The position numbers and the translations under genes were made by a program. 37,251 nucleotides of DNA from JAAUTS01 sp034440395 (GTDB taxonomy: Bacteria; Verrucomicrobiota; Verrucomicrobiia; Methylacidiphilales; JAAUTS01): NCBI GenBank assembly GCA_034440395.1, contig JAWXBW010000072.1, positions 1 through 37,251 on the forward strand, written 5' to 3'. Of the stretch, positions 8,342-15,787 are shown piece after piece. The notes beneath the pieces are model-generated. The model was not told the origin of the DNA, did no database searches, and saw only the letters and a program-made list of their open reading frames with translations. Numbering within the stretch: the stretch's first letter is position 1; each line of letters starts with the position of its first letter.

Positions 8342-10438
8342 ATGAAGTTATCCATTCCCGTTAAATTCAGAGCCCAGCTCATCACAGTTGGTCTCTGCTT
8401 ATTTAGCGGAGTTCTTTGGATCTTTTTATGGACTCAATCCAAAGAATCGAAAGCGGGCGATTTCCTTTTTAAGTTGGAACAGGCAGAATGGCAGATGCAG
8501 GACTGGGTCGTGCGCACGGGGCCTAAAGCAGCAATTGCGCAAGAGTTGGTTTTCCTAGGGGTAGATCAACCCAATTACGAATTTCTTTATTCAGATGAGG
8601 AGGCAGCTCAATTCCCTGCTCTCGCTCACATGAGGCAGTCCTACCCGTGGTCTCGCGAAGTCTGGGCAGAGGTGACCACTCGGCTAACTCAAGCGGGTGC
8701 TAAAGCCATCGTATTTGATATCCTCTTCTCCTCCCCCTCGCGGGATGATGCGGCCTTTGCCGCCGCCATTCATAAGGCAGGGGATCGCGCCGTCTTAGGC
8801 GTTAATCTTATTCAAAAAGGTGGGATTGACACCATCATCTCTCCTAGTCCGACCTTAACAGATTCCCAACCAGAGCCGCATAATCTCTTCGGCCTAGTGA
8901 ACTTCTTTCCTGACCCAGACGACGTAGTCCGTCGAGCGAATTATCGGGTTCCTTTGCTCGTGCGCAGCTACGACTCCCTTGCTAAACGCGCCATTTCTAA
9001 GGTCGATCCCGAAGCCGCCGATTTGTTGCCTGAGGGCCCTCAACGCTTTCGCTTCACGGGTCCTCCTAAGACATACGATTACTATCCGATCTATCAAATT
9101 TTCATCCCTAAAATGTGGGAAACAACCTTTAAGTCGGGAGCCTTTTTTAAAGATAAAATAGTCATGATCGGTCCCGCAGGTAATTGGACAAATGATACCC
9201 ACGTCACCCCCTATCCTGATAAAATGCTGGGCCCCGAACTGCATCTCCACGCCATCGCTGCTGGTCTGAGTCACGACTTCATTAAAGAAACAGCCCTATG
9301 GCAAGAAATTCTTCTCATCAGTGCAGGTGCTCTTAGCATCCTTCTCTTTTTCCTCTTCGTACAAAACCCTAGTCTCCGCTTCGGCAGCACCTTGTTATTC
9401 GGAATTGCCTACGTATTCCTCGTCCGTTTCGTTTATAGTAACTCCTCACTCCTCCTCATTTTCGTGCCTCCCCTTTTAGCCTTAAGCACGGCCGCCACTC
9501 TTAGCATGATCCAAAGTTTCTCTGCTACGCTCCTAGAAAAAATTCGCACCCGCTCCATGCTCGAACGTTACGTCTCGCAAAACTTCGTGAAAGAAATCCT
9601 CGACCACTCCGGTGACTTTGAACAATCCCTCGGCGGCGTTCGTAAAAAATGTACCATGCTTTTTTCTGACATCCGTGGCTTCACCACAATGACCGAAAGC
9701 GCAGACTCCCAGTCCCTCGTCATTCAGTTGAATGAGTATCTTAGCCAAATGGTTGAGTGCGTTTTCCGGAATCACGGCACCCTTGATAAATTCATCGGAG
9801 ATGCCGTTATGGCCGTCTGGGGTAACGTGCAAACGCGCGAAGAAAAACAAGACGCCATTGATGCCGTCCACACGGCTTTAGAAATGTTGATCGAACTCAG
9901 AGCACTTAATGCTGCGTGGCCCGCCCGTGGCTTCACCCCTTTAAACATCGGCATCGGCATCAATCAAGGAGAAGTCGTGGTGGGAAACATGGGCTCACCG
10001 CGTAGAAAAGAGTTCACCGTTATTGGTGACCCTGTCAATCTGGCCTCTCGCCTTGAAGGCGTCACAAAGGAATACGGCCTAGAACTCGTCGTCGGACACA
10101 GCGTGGCCGATCTGGTTAGAAATGATTTCCATATTCTCAGCGTCGATCTCATTCGCGTAAAAGGCAAAATCAAACCAGTGGAAGTCTTCACCATCCTTGG
10201 TAAAAAATCGGATCAGGTCAACGAGAAAAAACGCAAAATCTTAGAAACCTATGAAACCGCTGTCGCCCTTTACCGGAAACTGGACTTTATCCAAGCTCAG
10301 GAACACTTCAGCAGTTGCCTTGAAGATCCTGCTACGGGTATTTTAGCTAAACTTTACTTGAAACGTTGTCAGGCACTTATCCTAGACGCCCCAGATCCAG
10401 CTCTTTGGGACGGAGTGTATGAAATGAAAACAAAATGA
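8342..10438 (+). CDS. CHASE2-domain class III adenylate cyclase
   Basis: A 698-residue membrane-bound cyclase. One N-terminal membrane helix (about 12-31) is followed by a periplasmic CHASE2 sensor domain (about 40-310, with FLGVDQ, AIVFDILF and FKDKIVMIG elements). Then come three closely spaced membrane helices (about 318-395) and a cytoplasmic class III cyclase domain (about 437-575). Metal-binding aspartates are D443 (FSDIRGFT) and D487 (FIGDAVMAVWG). K483 is the adenine-selecting lysine, and N566 and R570 (NLASRLE) are the transition-state residues, so it should make cAMP from ATP. The C-terminal 70 residues look like a TPR-type helical pair. CHASE2 cyclases are often found next to FecR-domain genes, as here; the FecR gene is divergent with a 113-base shared upstream region. 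The ligand is unknown. Confidence 0.9.
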   Translation: MKLSIPVKFRAQLITVGLCLFSGVLWIFLWTQSKESKAGDFLFKLEQAEWQMQDWVVRTGPKAAIAQELVFLGVDQPNYEFLYSDEEAAQFPALAHMRQSYPWSREVWAEVTTRLTQAGAKAIVFDILFSSPSRDDAAFAAAIHKAGDRAVLGVNLIQKGGIDTIISPSPTLTDSQPEPHNLFGLVNFFPDPDDVVRRANYRVPLLVRSYDSLAKRAISKVDPEAADLLPEGPQRFRFTGPPKTYDYYPIYQIFIPKMWETTFKSGAFFKDKIVMIGPAGNWTNDTHVTPYPDKMLGPELHLHAIAAGLSHDFIKETALWQEILLISAGALSILLFFLFVQNPSLRFGSTLLFGIAYVFLVRFVYSNSSLLLIFVPPLLALSTAATLSMIQSFSATLLEKIRTRSMLERYVSQNFVKEILDHSGDFEQSLGGVRKKCTMLFSDIRGFTTMTESADSQSLVIQLNEYLSQMVECVFRNHGTLDKFIGDAVMAVWGNVQTREEKQDAIDAVHTALEMLIELRALNAAWPARGFTPLNIGIGINQGEVVVGNMGSPRRKEFTVIGDPVNLASRLEGVTKEYGLELVVGHSVADLVRNDFHILSVDLIRVKGKIKPVEVFTILGKKSDQVNEKKRKILETYETAVALYRKLDFIQAQEHFSSCLEDPATGILAKLYLKRCQALILDAPDPALWDGVYEMKTK

Positions 10439-10459
10439 GTTCTGCTTAACTGGTGGCGA

Positions 10460-10930
10460 CTAATTCTCATAGGGCGAAGTAAACGTCCGATCCCCTCGAA
10501 AGCCTCCTGCAATTAACCACTTTCCGTTTTTAAAAACGAAGGGCACAGGAAAGCGGCGCAGTTCCTCCTTCTCCGTAAAATTCTCTTGCGGTCCAGAACG
10601 TTCTAAGAGAATTTCCGCATAATCTCTGGGATAAAAAACACTCAGCTCGATGAAACGGTATTGGTATAATTGTTGCGAATCCATTCGACGCGCCATCATT
10701 AAAACTTGGGACAAGCTAAGAGATGTAGCATTTTCTAAATAAGCCACCGCTTCGGGCGAAAAATCATCGCTTAACTTTGCGTGCTCGCCTTGGTTGGCCT
10801 TCACGATCATCGCCGCTGTTTTATTAAGAAACTCCACCTTGGGATCAGAAGCCTTCTGCCACCATAAATAGATGCCGACGATGATTAGTAACGACGGATA
10901 CAGAATTAGTCGCGGCCACAGAGATTTCAT
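10460..10930 (-). CDS. hypothetical membrane-anchored protein
   Basis: A 156-residue protein with one N-terminal membrane helix (about 8-23, LILYPSLLIIVGIYLWW) and a soluble domain that would face the periplasm. The end of the domain (PFVFKNGKWLIAGGF, about 128-142) resembles the last strands of NTF2-like or lumazine-binding-type folds, where a phrase like 'NGKWLI' is common. I did not recognise a family. It is convergent with the cyclase gene (22-base gap) and lies downstream of the small YqaE gene on the same strand, so it may share its transcript. It is probably a real gene, since it has good codon structure and no competing reading frame. Function is unknown. Confidence 0.65.
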   Translation of the reverse strand: MKSLWPRLILYPSLLIIVGIYLWWQKASDPKVEFLNKTAAMIVKANQGEHAKLSDDFSPEAVAYLENATSLSLSQVLMMARRMDSQQLYQYRFIELSVFYPRDYAEILLERSGPQENFTEKEELRRFPVPFVFKNGKWLIAGGFRGDRTFTSPYEN

Positions 10931-10958
10931 GGATTCAGTGGGGGAGAGAGATGCTAGT

Positions 10959-11126
10959 TTAAGCTCTCTGATTGGTAATCGTGAGCCATAGTGCGTGGAT
11001 GACGCCAGGAACGCCGCCTAGAAGTGTGAGAATGATGTTAATCCAAAAGTGCGTGCTTATTCCTACTTGTAGAAAAGCAGCGAGAGGTGGCAGAAAAAAA
11101 CTAAGAATAATTTTGATGAGGAACAT
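10959..11126 (-). CDS. YqaE/Pmp3-family small membrane protein
   Basis: A 55-codon gene read on the minus strand. The translation begins MFLIKIILSFFLPPLAAFLQ, then VGISTHFWINIILTLLGGVP, and ends TNQRA. The FFLPP segment, the short central loop and a second helix with LLGGVPGVIHALW are the signature of the Pmp3/YqaE/UPF0057 family of two-helix proteolipids. In other organisms these are induced by salt, cold or membrane depolarisation stress. Each half forms one membrane helix. The ATG at 11126 has no clear Shine-Dalgarno sequence. The overlapping open frame on the opposite strand is a shadow. Neighbours give no additional clue. Confidence 0.85.
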   Translation of the reverse strand: MFLIKIILSFFLPPLAAFLQVGISTHFWINIILTLLGGVPGVIHALWLTITNQRA

Positions 11127-11245
11127 ACGACTAGTTAAGCAAGAAATTCAGAAATGAAAACAAAATAGCAATGAGCTAACTCTGGCTCCGAATGCTGAGC
11201 TACTATTATTCACGTCTAGCCACGAGGGTGCGGCTCAGAGATTAT

Positions 11246-11443
11246 TTAAACTTTAGGTTCATGGCGGAACACCCCGTGGGAGTAGGTGTGCTGGTCCTGA
11301 TCGTTCGTAGCTTGAGCCATTAGGAGCCATTCGTTCCACCAAGCGATCAGTTCGTCATGGGTAAGGTTTTTTAAGTCGAGATCCTCTTCGCTTAAAAATT
11401 CGTCACGTCTTAATGTATTATGAGTAGTGGGATCAGGGTTCAT
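11246..11443 (-). CDS. small hypothetical protein paired with the nucleotidyltransferase-like gene
   Basis: A 65-residue acidic protein with the pattern LSEEDLDLKNLTHDELIAWW, giving one clear amphipathic helix. The ATG at 11443 is chosen over the longer ATG at 11470 because it follows a good AAGGAG at a suitable distance. It overlaps the end of the upstream 260-codon gene by 11 bases, which suggests translational coupling. Stable pairing with a nucleotidyltransferase-like gene recalls MNT/HEPN or other two-component toxin-antitoxin loci, but the short chain has no HEPN Rx4-6H motif that I can see. No family was recognised; its role is inferred only from the overlap. Confidence 0.6.
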   Translation of the reverse strand: MNPDPTTHNTLRRDEFLSEEDLDLKNLTHDELIAWWNEWLLMAQATNDQDQHTYSHGVFRHEPKV

Positions 11444-12215
11444 AGGGTAAAACTCCTTCCGCATGTGCAATGAGGTTGGCGTGAGTATCCATTAGGTTAT
11501 GTTTATTATTTTGTTTGCTAAGTTTTTGCCAGCAGACAGACCAAGCCGTAGATGCTTTTTCGTAGCGATCTAGCCGCACTTCATTTTCTCTAATAAGCAG
11601 GCGCTTTTCTCTATCAAGTGCTGCTTCTAAACTTTCTAAGCCTAAGGTGGCACTTTGTAAAATCTCACGCTTTTTAAGGCCTTCTTGCCAAGCATCCGGA
11701 TGGGATGTTTTCAGCTCCATGAGATCTCTGGCACTTCTAGAATAGAAAATTTGGCCGTCTATGTCGGTAATCTTTCGGGCGAGTTCACCTAGGATGACAT
11801 AATCTTTTTCACGGTTTGTTTTTTTAAGCTCCGCCAGTTCGCTTACGCCGACAAATGCAGGATGTTTGCCTTCCTGACTTTTCCATAGGTTTTGTAGAAC
11901 GTTTGGAGCAATTCTTGGTGGCCGAGTAAAGAAATCCGTGCGAACCCTAAGATTTCCATATTGGAATTCTAGGTGGGAACTCCAGCCGCCCTTTAACCAA
12001 CGCAGGTCTAGCGGGGCGCCGAATCGGTAATGGGCTCCGTGTGCGGCGAGGATTTTGAGTATATGATTAAGCGCCTCTTCTTCTTCTCTCAAGATCCAAT
12101 CCCCATCTTTACTCATGATAGCAAGCCGGTGCAGAACGACAGCTTGGCGGGAGCAAATAATTGCCCGTAGCTTTTCCTTATTGAATAACTCCGTGAGTTG
12201 CAAGTAAATATTCAT
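11433..12215 (-). CDS. hypothetical protein, possible nucleotidyltransferase-like fold
   Basis: A 260-residue soluble protein. The N-terminal third (RQAVVLHRLAIMSKDGDWIL, then a helix EEEEALNHILKILAAHG) is laid out like the small nucleotidyltransferases that start with a helix, a 'GG-x-A-x-x-x-H' strand and a D-x-D pair. Here the canonical Gly-Gly is absent and the acidic pair is DGDW (about 37-40), so catalytic activity is doubtful. A strand-rich piece (YGNLRVRTDFFTRPPRI) follows, then mostly charged helices (about 140-240). It overlaps the following 65-codon gene by 11 bases. The family is not certain; the nucleotidyltransferase suggestion is pattern-level only. Confidence 0.55.
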   Translation of the reverse strand: MNIYLQLTELFNKEKLRAIICSRQAVVLHRLAIMSKDGDWILREEEEALNHILKILAAHGAHYRFGAPLDLRWLKGGWSSHLEFQYGNLRVRTDFFTRPPRIAPNVLQNLWKSQEGKHPAFVGVSELAELKKTNREKDYVILGELARKITDIDGQIFYSRSARDLMELKTSHPDAWQEGLKKREILQSATLGLESLEAALDREKRLLIRENEVRLDRYEKASTAWSVCWQKLSKQNNKHNLMDTHANLIAHAEGVLPYEP

Positions 12216-12372
12216 TTAATGTTCTCAAATCTAAGTGAGCTAGACTTAAAAGACGATACGCTTCCCAGTTCTGGTAATGTCGCCTCACCCACCCCACTGG
12301 CAGCGGAACAGCTTTGACAGTCCGCGTTTGACCCACTAAAAATTTCTATTTATTCACCACCCATTCAAATAA

Positions 12373-13170
12373 ATGAAACAACTACCAACACGAAGCGAAC
12401 TAATGTCGCCTACAATTGATGCGATCAAAGAACTTGGGGGCTCTGCAAATACAGATGAGATTTATGAGAAAATCGTAGGAAATTTAAAACTTAGCGATGC
12501 TTTATAGGAAATAGTAAATGGTAAGACTGGACAATCGAAACTACAGTATGATTTAGCTTGGGTAAGAACAGTCCTTAAAAATAAAGGCATTCTTTCAAAT
12601 GGAGGGCGAGGCATTTGGGTTCTAACTATAAACAGTCTTGCGGATGTCGCTAAAGACAGAAAAACTGAAATTCAAAAAGTAGAAGAACAAGATGCGGAGG
12701 AAGAAGTTTTAGATGCAGAAAAATGGAAAAAAACGGCTGTTGAGATTATTACGGAAAAACTCACTCCAAGTTCCTTTGAGAGATTGATTCAGAGAATACT
12801 AAGAGAGAAAGGATTTACTCAAGTTGAGATAACTGGCAAAACGGGCGATGGCGGGATTGACGGGAGAGGTATCGCAAAAATCAATGGAATTTTAAGTTTC
12901 CACATTATTTTTCAATGTAAGAGGTACAAAGGAAAAGTATCTTCAAGTTATATTAGAGACTTTAGAGGTGCGATGGTTGGAAGGACGGATAAAGGATTGT
13001 TTATCACAACAGGTTCGTTTACCAGAGAAGCGACCAGAGATGGTGCGCCTGCTATTGATTTAATGGACGGCAACAAAATCGCTGAAAAACTCAAAGAACT
13101 AAATCTAGGAATCGATGTCGAACTAAGAGAGCACGTGACCGTAAACGAAACGTGGTTTGAGAATTTTTAA
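12373..13170 (+). pseudogene. mrr: Mrr-type restriction endonuclease gene interrupted by an amber codon
   Basis: Reading from ATG 12373 gives one continuous frame of 266 codons to 13170, broken only by TAG at codon 45 (12505-12507). Before and after the stop the protein matches the Mrr plan. The N-terminal winged-helix domain spans about 10-95 (PTIDAIKELGGSANTDEI, the stop, then EIVNGKTGQSKLQYDLAWVR and GILSNGGRGIWVLT). An acidic linker (about 100-120) follows, then the Mrr catalytic domain (about 130-250) with GDGGIDGRG and the Q-x-K variant FQCKRYKG of the PD-(D/E)xK nuclease core. Mrr proteins cut modified DNA. A CAG-to-TAG change would explain the stop. The first ATG in the catalytic part is at 12784, but translation from there would lack the start of the fold. 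The gene is more AT-rich than its neighbours, suggesting acquisition. Confidence 0.85.
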
Positions 13171-13213
13171 ACTCTCAGTTTAGTTGTACTTCTTCAATCT
13201 TCAAAGCTCACCG

Positions 13214-13909
13214 TTAATCCCTACGTCCCATCAGCAGAGGCAGCAGGTACATGAGCAGGTAGGCTAGGGAGGTGATGAAAGCGGCGACATATGTTAATGC
13301 TGCTGCGTCCAGAACTTTACGCACGCCTACTTCAGCTTCTTGAGAACCGAGGAAGCTCATGCGGTTGAGGATGGTGGTGGCGCGCTTGGAGGCGTCGAAT
13401 TCCACGGGTAGGGTGACAAGGTTAAACAACATAATGGCTCCCCAGCCTGCACACATGATTAAGAGATAGGTTTGGCTGGCAAAACCGCCAATGCCTGTGA
13501 ACAGGCCGATGAGGGGTAACCACGTAACAATTTGGTTGGCATAGCTGGTGACACCGACGGCGGCCATGCGCCAGACCAGAGGTTTGTAGGCGATTTTATG
13601 TTGCACGGCGTGACCGCATTCATGGGCAGCTACGCCGAGGGCGGAAGCGGAATTACCGTGATAGTTTTGTGAACTGAGCACGAGGCGCTTGTGGCTGGGA
13701 TCGTAGTGGTCGCCGAGGAAGCTTTCGGATTCGACAATTTCAACATCGTTGATGCCAGCGGCTTCGAGAATACGTTTCGCACAGCTTGCTCCCGTGTAGC
13801 CAGAGCCTGCCGGCACTTTGCTGTAACGGTTATAGGTGCTTTTGACCCGCGCCGCTGCGTAGAGCGAGATGCCCATGGTGATAACGAAGACTGCAATTAC
13901 AATAAACAT
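13214..13909 (-). CDS. zinc metallopeptidase of the YugP family
   Basis: A 231-residue membrane protein of the Zn_peptidase_2 (YugP) family. It has an N-terminal membrane helix (about 1-20), the zinc motif HECGH at residues 96-100 (followed by AVQHK), and three membrane helices in the C-terminal half (about 115-130, 140-165, 205-228). The sequence before the motif (VLSSQNYHGNSASALGVAA) is characteristic. In other bacteria the family is uncharacterised or linked to membrane-protein turnover. Length and all core features are normal. It is convergent with the broken mrr gene and has about 500 bases of sparse sequence upstream. Confidence 0.93.
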   Translation of the reverse strand: MFIVIAVFVITMGISLYAAARVKSTYNRYSKVPAGSGYTGASCAKRILEAAGINDVEIVESESFLGDHYDPSHKRLVLSSQNYHGNSASALGVAAHECGHAVQHKIAYKPLVWRMAAVGVTSYANQIVTWLPLIGLFTGIGGFASQTYLLIMCAGWGAIMLFNLVTLPVEFDASKRATTILNRMSFLGSQEAEVGVRKVLDAAALTYVAAFITSLAYLLMYLLPLLMGRRD

Positions 13910-14084
13910 AAATTTTTCCTTAAGGTTTTAACTAATTTAGCCAGTGTTTTCAAGCTCGCAAGGGAAAGTGTAAAACATTTTTTATTCTTTCAAGCAAAGG
14001 CAGGTAAGAGAGGACTTTTTGAGATGGCCAAAGCATTCCTTGCACCCATTTTATTCTGGTTCGCCAAGACAAAAAGCGCCGTGT

Positions 14085-14303
14085 TTAAGGTTCACAGAAT
14101 CGTGGAAAAAAGCTTCGGCGGTAAGGGCGGCTTATGTAACACCCCGTGAGGGGGCAGAGAGTAAGGCGAGGTTTCTGCGACGCGGGGGCGGGTGTCGTGG
14201 CGCAACTGCGGAGGTAGGCAGAAACCGAGAGCTTTTCCTTGTGAGCATTTGCGCGGATGATCAGAGCCTCATCTTCACTCAGTTTAACGGAAATCGTGAT
14301 CAT
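14085..14303 (-). CDS. orphan ribbon-helix-helix protein, possibly frameshifted
   Basis: A 72-residue frame whose first half is convincing: MITISVKLSEDEALIIRANA followed by HKEKLSVSAYLRSCA has the strand-helix-helix pattern of Arc/MetJ/CopG DNA-binding proteins. After a Pro-rich linker it reads RLTLCPLTG and then becomes Arg/Phe-rich and unlike a protein tail. In the +1 frame the sequence after CPLTG would instead read VLHKPPLPPKLFSTIL and stop, so a one-base shift near 14140 is possible. It sits in a 520-base stretch with no other gene, upstream of a VapBC pair read in the same direction. It may be an antitoxin remnant or a small regulator; no partner gene is visible. Confidence 0.45.
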   Translation of the reverse strand: MITISVKLSEDEALIIRANAHKEKLSVSAYLRSCATTPAPASQKPRLTLCPLTGCYISRPYRRSFFPRFCEP

Positions 14304-14431
14304 GGTATTACCGTCATACTTTCATCGAGAAAGGTCTAAGGAAATTTGGGAGCGTATGGCATTGTCCTGCTTGTTCCGCAACCCCCCTCTGGAGGATAAA
14401 AAGTGCATTTTAGCTCCTTTGAAGTTCATGC

Positions 14432-14851
14432 CTAACTTTTCCTGAATGGATTAATGACTTTCACACCATCGTAATCCTGTCCGTGATTCAGGTCTTCGGT
14501 TAGTAATTCGCTGGCACCAGAGGCACGGGCGGCGGCAAGGATGAGGGATTCCCAGAGGGATATTTTCCAGCGAGCCTGCTCATTTAGACTGGAGTGGAAG
14601 AGGGGAAGAGTATTTTCTACGATAGGCCACGCGCTAAAATCATGGACTAATATGGTGGCTTCCGTGGCGGGGAATCCCTTGCGAACAAAATTGTAATGAA
14701 ATTCCTGCAACACCTGCACGCTTACCGCCGTCTGACCGGGCTGTAGCCAAGCCTTTTCCAGCAGTGCCTGAGCAATCTGTCGTTTTGCCGGGGCGTCGAG
14801 ATCGTAGGCGTAAAGCAGGATATTGGTATCAAGGAATCTAGCGGCTCTCAT
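14432..14851 (-). CDS. vapC: VapC-type PIN-domain toxin
   Basis: From the ATG at 14851 the protein has 139 residues and starts directly with the PIN-domain first strand, MRAARFLDTNILLYAYD. The acidic pocket is D8, E50 (LQEFHYNF), E101 in place of the more usual Asp (SLWESLILAA) and D120 (LLTEDLNHGQ). Such toxins are metal-dependent RNases that cleave tRNA or rRNA. An upstream start at 14884 would add 11 residues not typical of the family. The chosen start overlaps the stop of the antitoxin gene by 14 bases, the usual translational coupling of a VapBC operon. The Glu substitution is conservative, and activity is likely but not certain. Confidence 0.87.
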   Translation of the reverse strand: MRAARFLDTNILLYAYDLDAPAKRQIAQALLEKAWLQPGQTAVSVQVLQEFHYNFVRKGFPATEATILVHDFSAWPIVENTLPLFHSSLNEQARWKISLWESLILAAARASGASELLTEDLNHGQDYDGVKVINPFRKS

Positions 14852-15062
14852 AAATCTCGTTTCGAAGTAGAGGTTTTCCACCAAGATGGTAACCGTTTTG
14901 TAAGCGAGCCAAAGCTGAGATGGAAGACGAAGTGGTGTCCTCTTCGTTAAGAACTTTTTCTAGTCCTTCAATGAGCAGGGCTTTCATAGTGGTGCGACGC
15001 CGTGCGGCAGTAATTTTGGTGCGATGAAGAATTTCATCGGGCAAATCAATTGTAGTTTTCAT
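14838..15062 (-). CDS. vapB: VapB-type ribbon-helix-helix antitoxin
   Basis: A 74-residue protein with the ribbon-helix-helix pattern MKTTIDLPDEILHRTKITAA, then a second helix TTMKALLIEGLEKVL, and a flexible Arg/Asn-rich tail that would wrap the toxin. It immediately precedes and overlaps the PIN-domain toxin gene, and antitoxin-first order is the standard arrangement. The protein probably binds its own promoter region upstream of 15062, where the sequence is AT-rich (ATATATCTTTAAGGTCATAT region around 15070-15090), and represses the operon as a complex with VapC. Confidence 0.85.
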   Translation of the reverse strand: MKTTIDLPDEILHRTKITAARRRTTMKALLIEGLEKVLNEEDTTSSSISALARLQNGYHLGGKPLLRNEIYESR

Positions 15063-15198
15063 ACGGCCATAAATATATCTTTAAGGTCATATTGCTAATC
15101 GGTTGCGGCCTTGTAGATAACAAAGTGCATCAAATAATCACCTAAAAAGGAAAATGAAAAGGTGGCTTGAAAAACGTAAGTGAATTAAGTTCAGAGGC

Positions 15199-15777
15199 AT
15201 GGATGAAAATGCGGTGGGTGCTATTTCTGAGGCGACTGCCGCTGCCACGCGCGTTTGTGCGGCGTGCGGGATGTGTTGTAATGGCGTGCTTTTTTCTCAT
15301 GTCGTGCTCCAGCCAACGGATGTTGCGCGTACGTTACGGGTGCGTGGGTTGAAACTTAAAAGTCGAGGGGACGGCCTACATCTCTACCAGCCTTGTCCGG
15401 CTCACGTCGGCTCATGCTGCACAGTCTACGAGCAAAGGCCGGAGCGGTGTCGTGTTTTTAATTGTCGTCAAATCGAAGAGCTGATGACGGGAAAAAGTTC
15501 CGAGGTGGTGGCGTTGGAAAGAATCGCACATGCTCGCAAGCTGGCAGACCGGGTGCGGGAATTGTTGCGACTCGCGGGTGATAGGCGTGAGCACAAAGCA
15601 CTGGCAACGCGGTTTGAGATGGTGTTGCTTCCGCCCCTAGATCCTGCGCCAGAAGCAGCGGCAGCGCGCGAGGCACTTGTCCCTGCGATGCAAGAGTTGG
15701 AGGCGGTGCTTTTGCGTGATTTTCGAGTTGCGCTAGCGGGTGGGCAGGCTGAGGAGACAGCAGCCAGAGGAGCCTAA
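15199..15777 (+). CDS. YkgJ-family cysteine cluster protein
   Basis: A 192-residue soluble protein with the zinc/iron-chelating domain of the YkgJ (UPF0153) family. Cysteines occur at 20, 23, 26 and 27 (CAACGMCC), then 66 (PCPAH), 73 and 74 (SCC), 84 and 89 (RCRVFNC), the spacing expected for the CxxCxxCC cluster. The first 18 residues and the C-terminal helices (about 95-190) are less conserved. Function of the family is not settled; a metal or Fe-S cluster role is the usual inference. Start ATG at 15199 follows a weak AGAGG. The gene ends 10 bases before the convergent cofH stop codon. Confidence 0.85.
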   Translation: MDENAVGAISEATAAATRVCAACGMCCNGVLFSHVVLQPTDVARTLRVRGLKLKSRGDGLHLYQPCPAHVGSCCTVYEQRPERCRVFNCRQIEELMTGKSSEVVALERIAHARKLADRVRELLRLAGDRREHKALATRFEMVLLPPLDPAPEAAAAREALVPAMQELEAVLLRDFRVALAGGQAEETAARGA

Positions 15778-15787
15778 CTTTATGGTT

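Noticed and set aside
9533..9871. 112-codon minus-strand frame inside the cyclase gene
   Set aside because: Antisense to a well-conserved cyclase domain; no start signal and no recognisable protein.
10972..11157. 61-codon + strand open frame next to the hypothetical gene at 10460
   Set aside because: It is a shadow of the 55-codon YqaE gene on the opposite strand, whose translation fits a known family.
13691..14149. 152-codon + strand frame across the YugP start and upstream gap
   Set aside because: The first part is antisense to YugP and the rest has no protein-like pattern; the region also carries a better ribbon-helix-helix frame on the minus strand.
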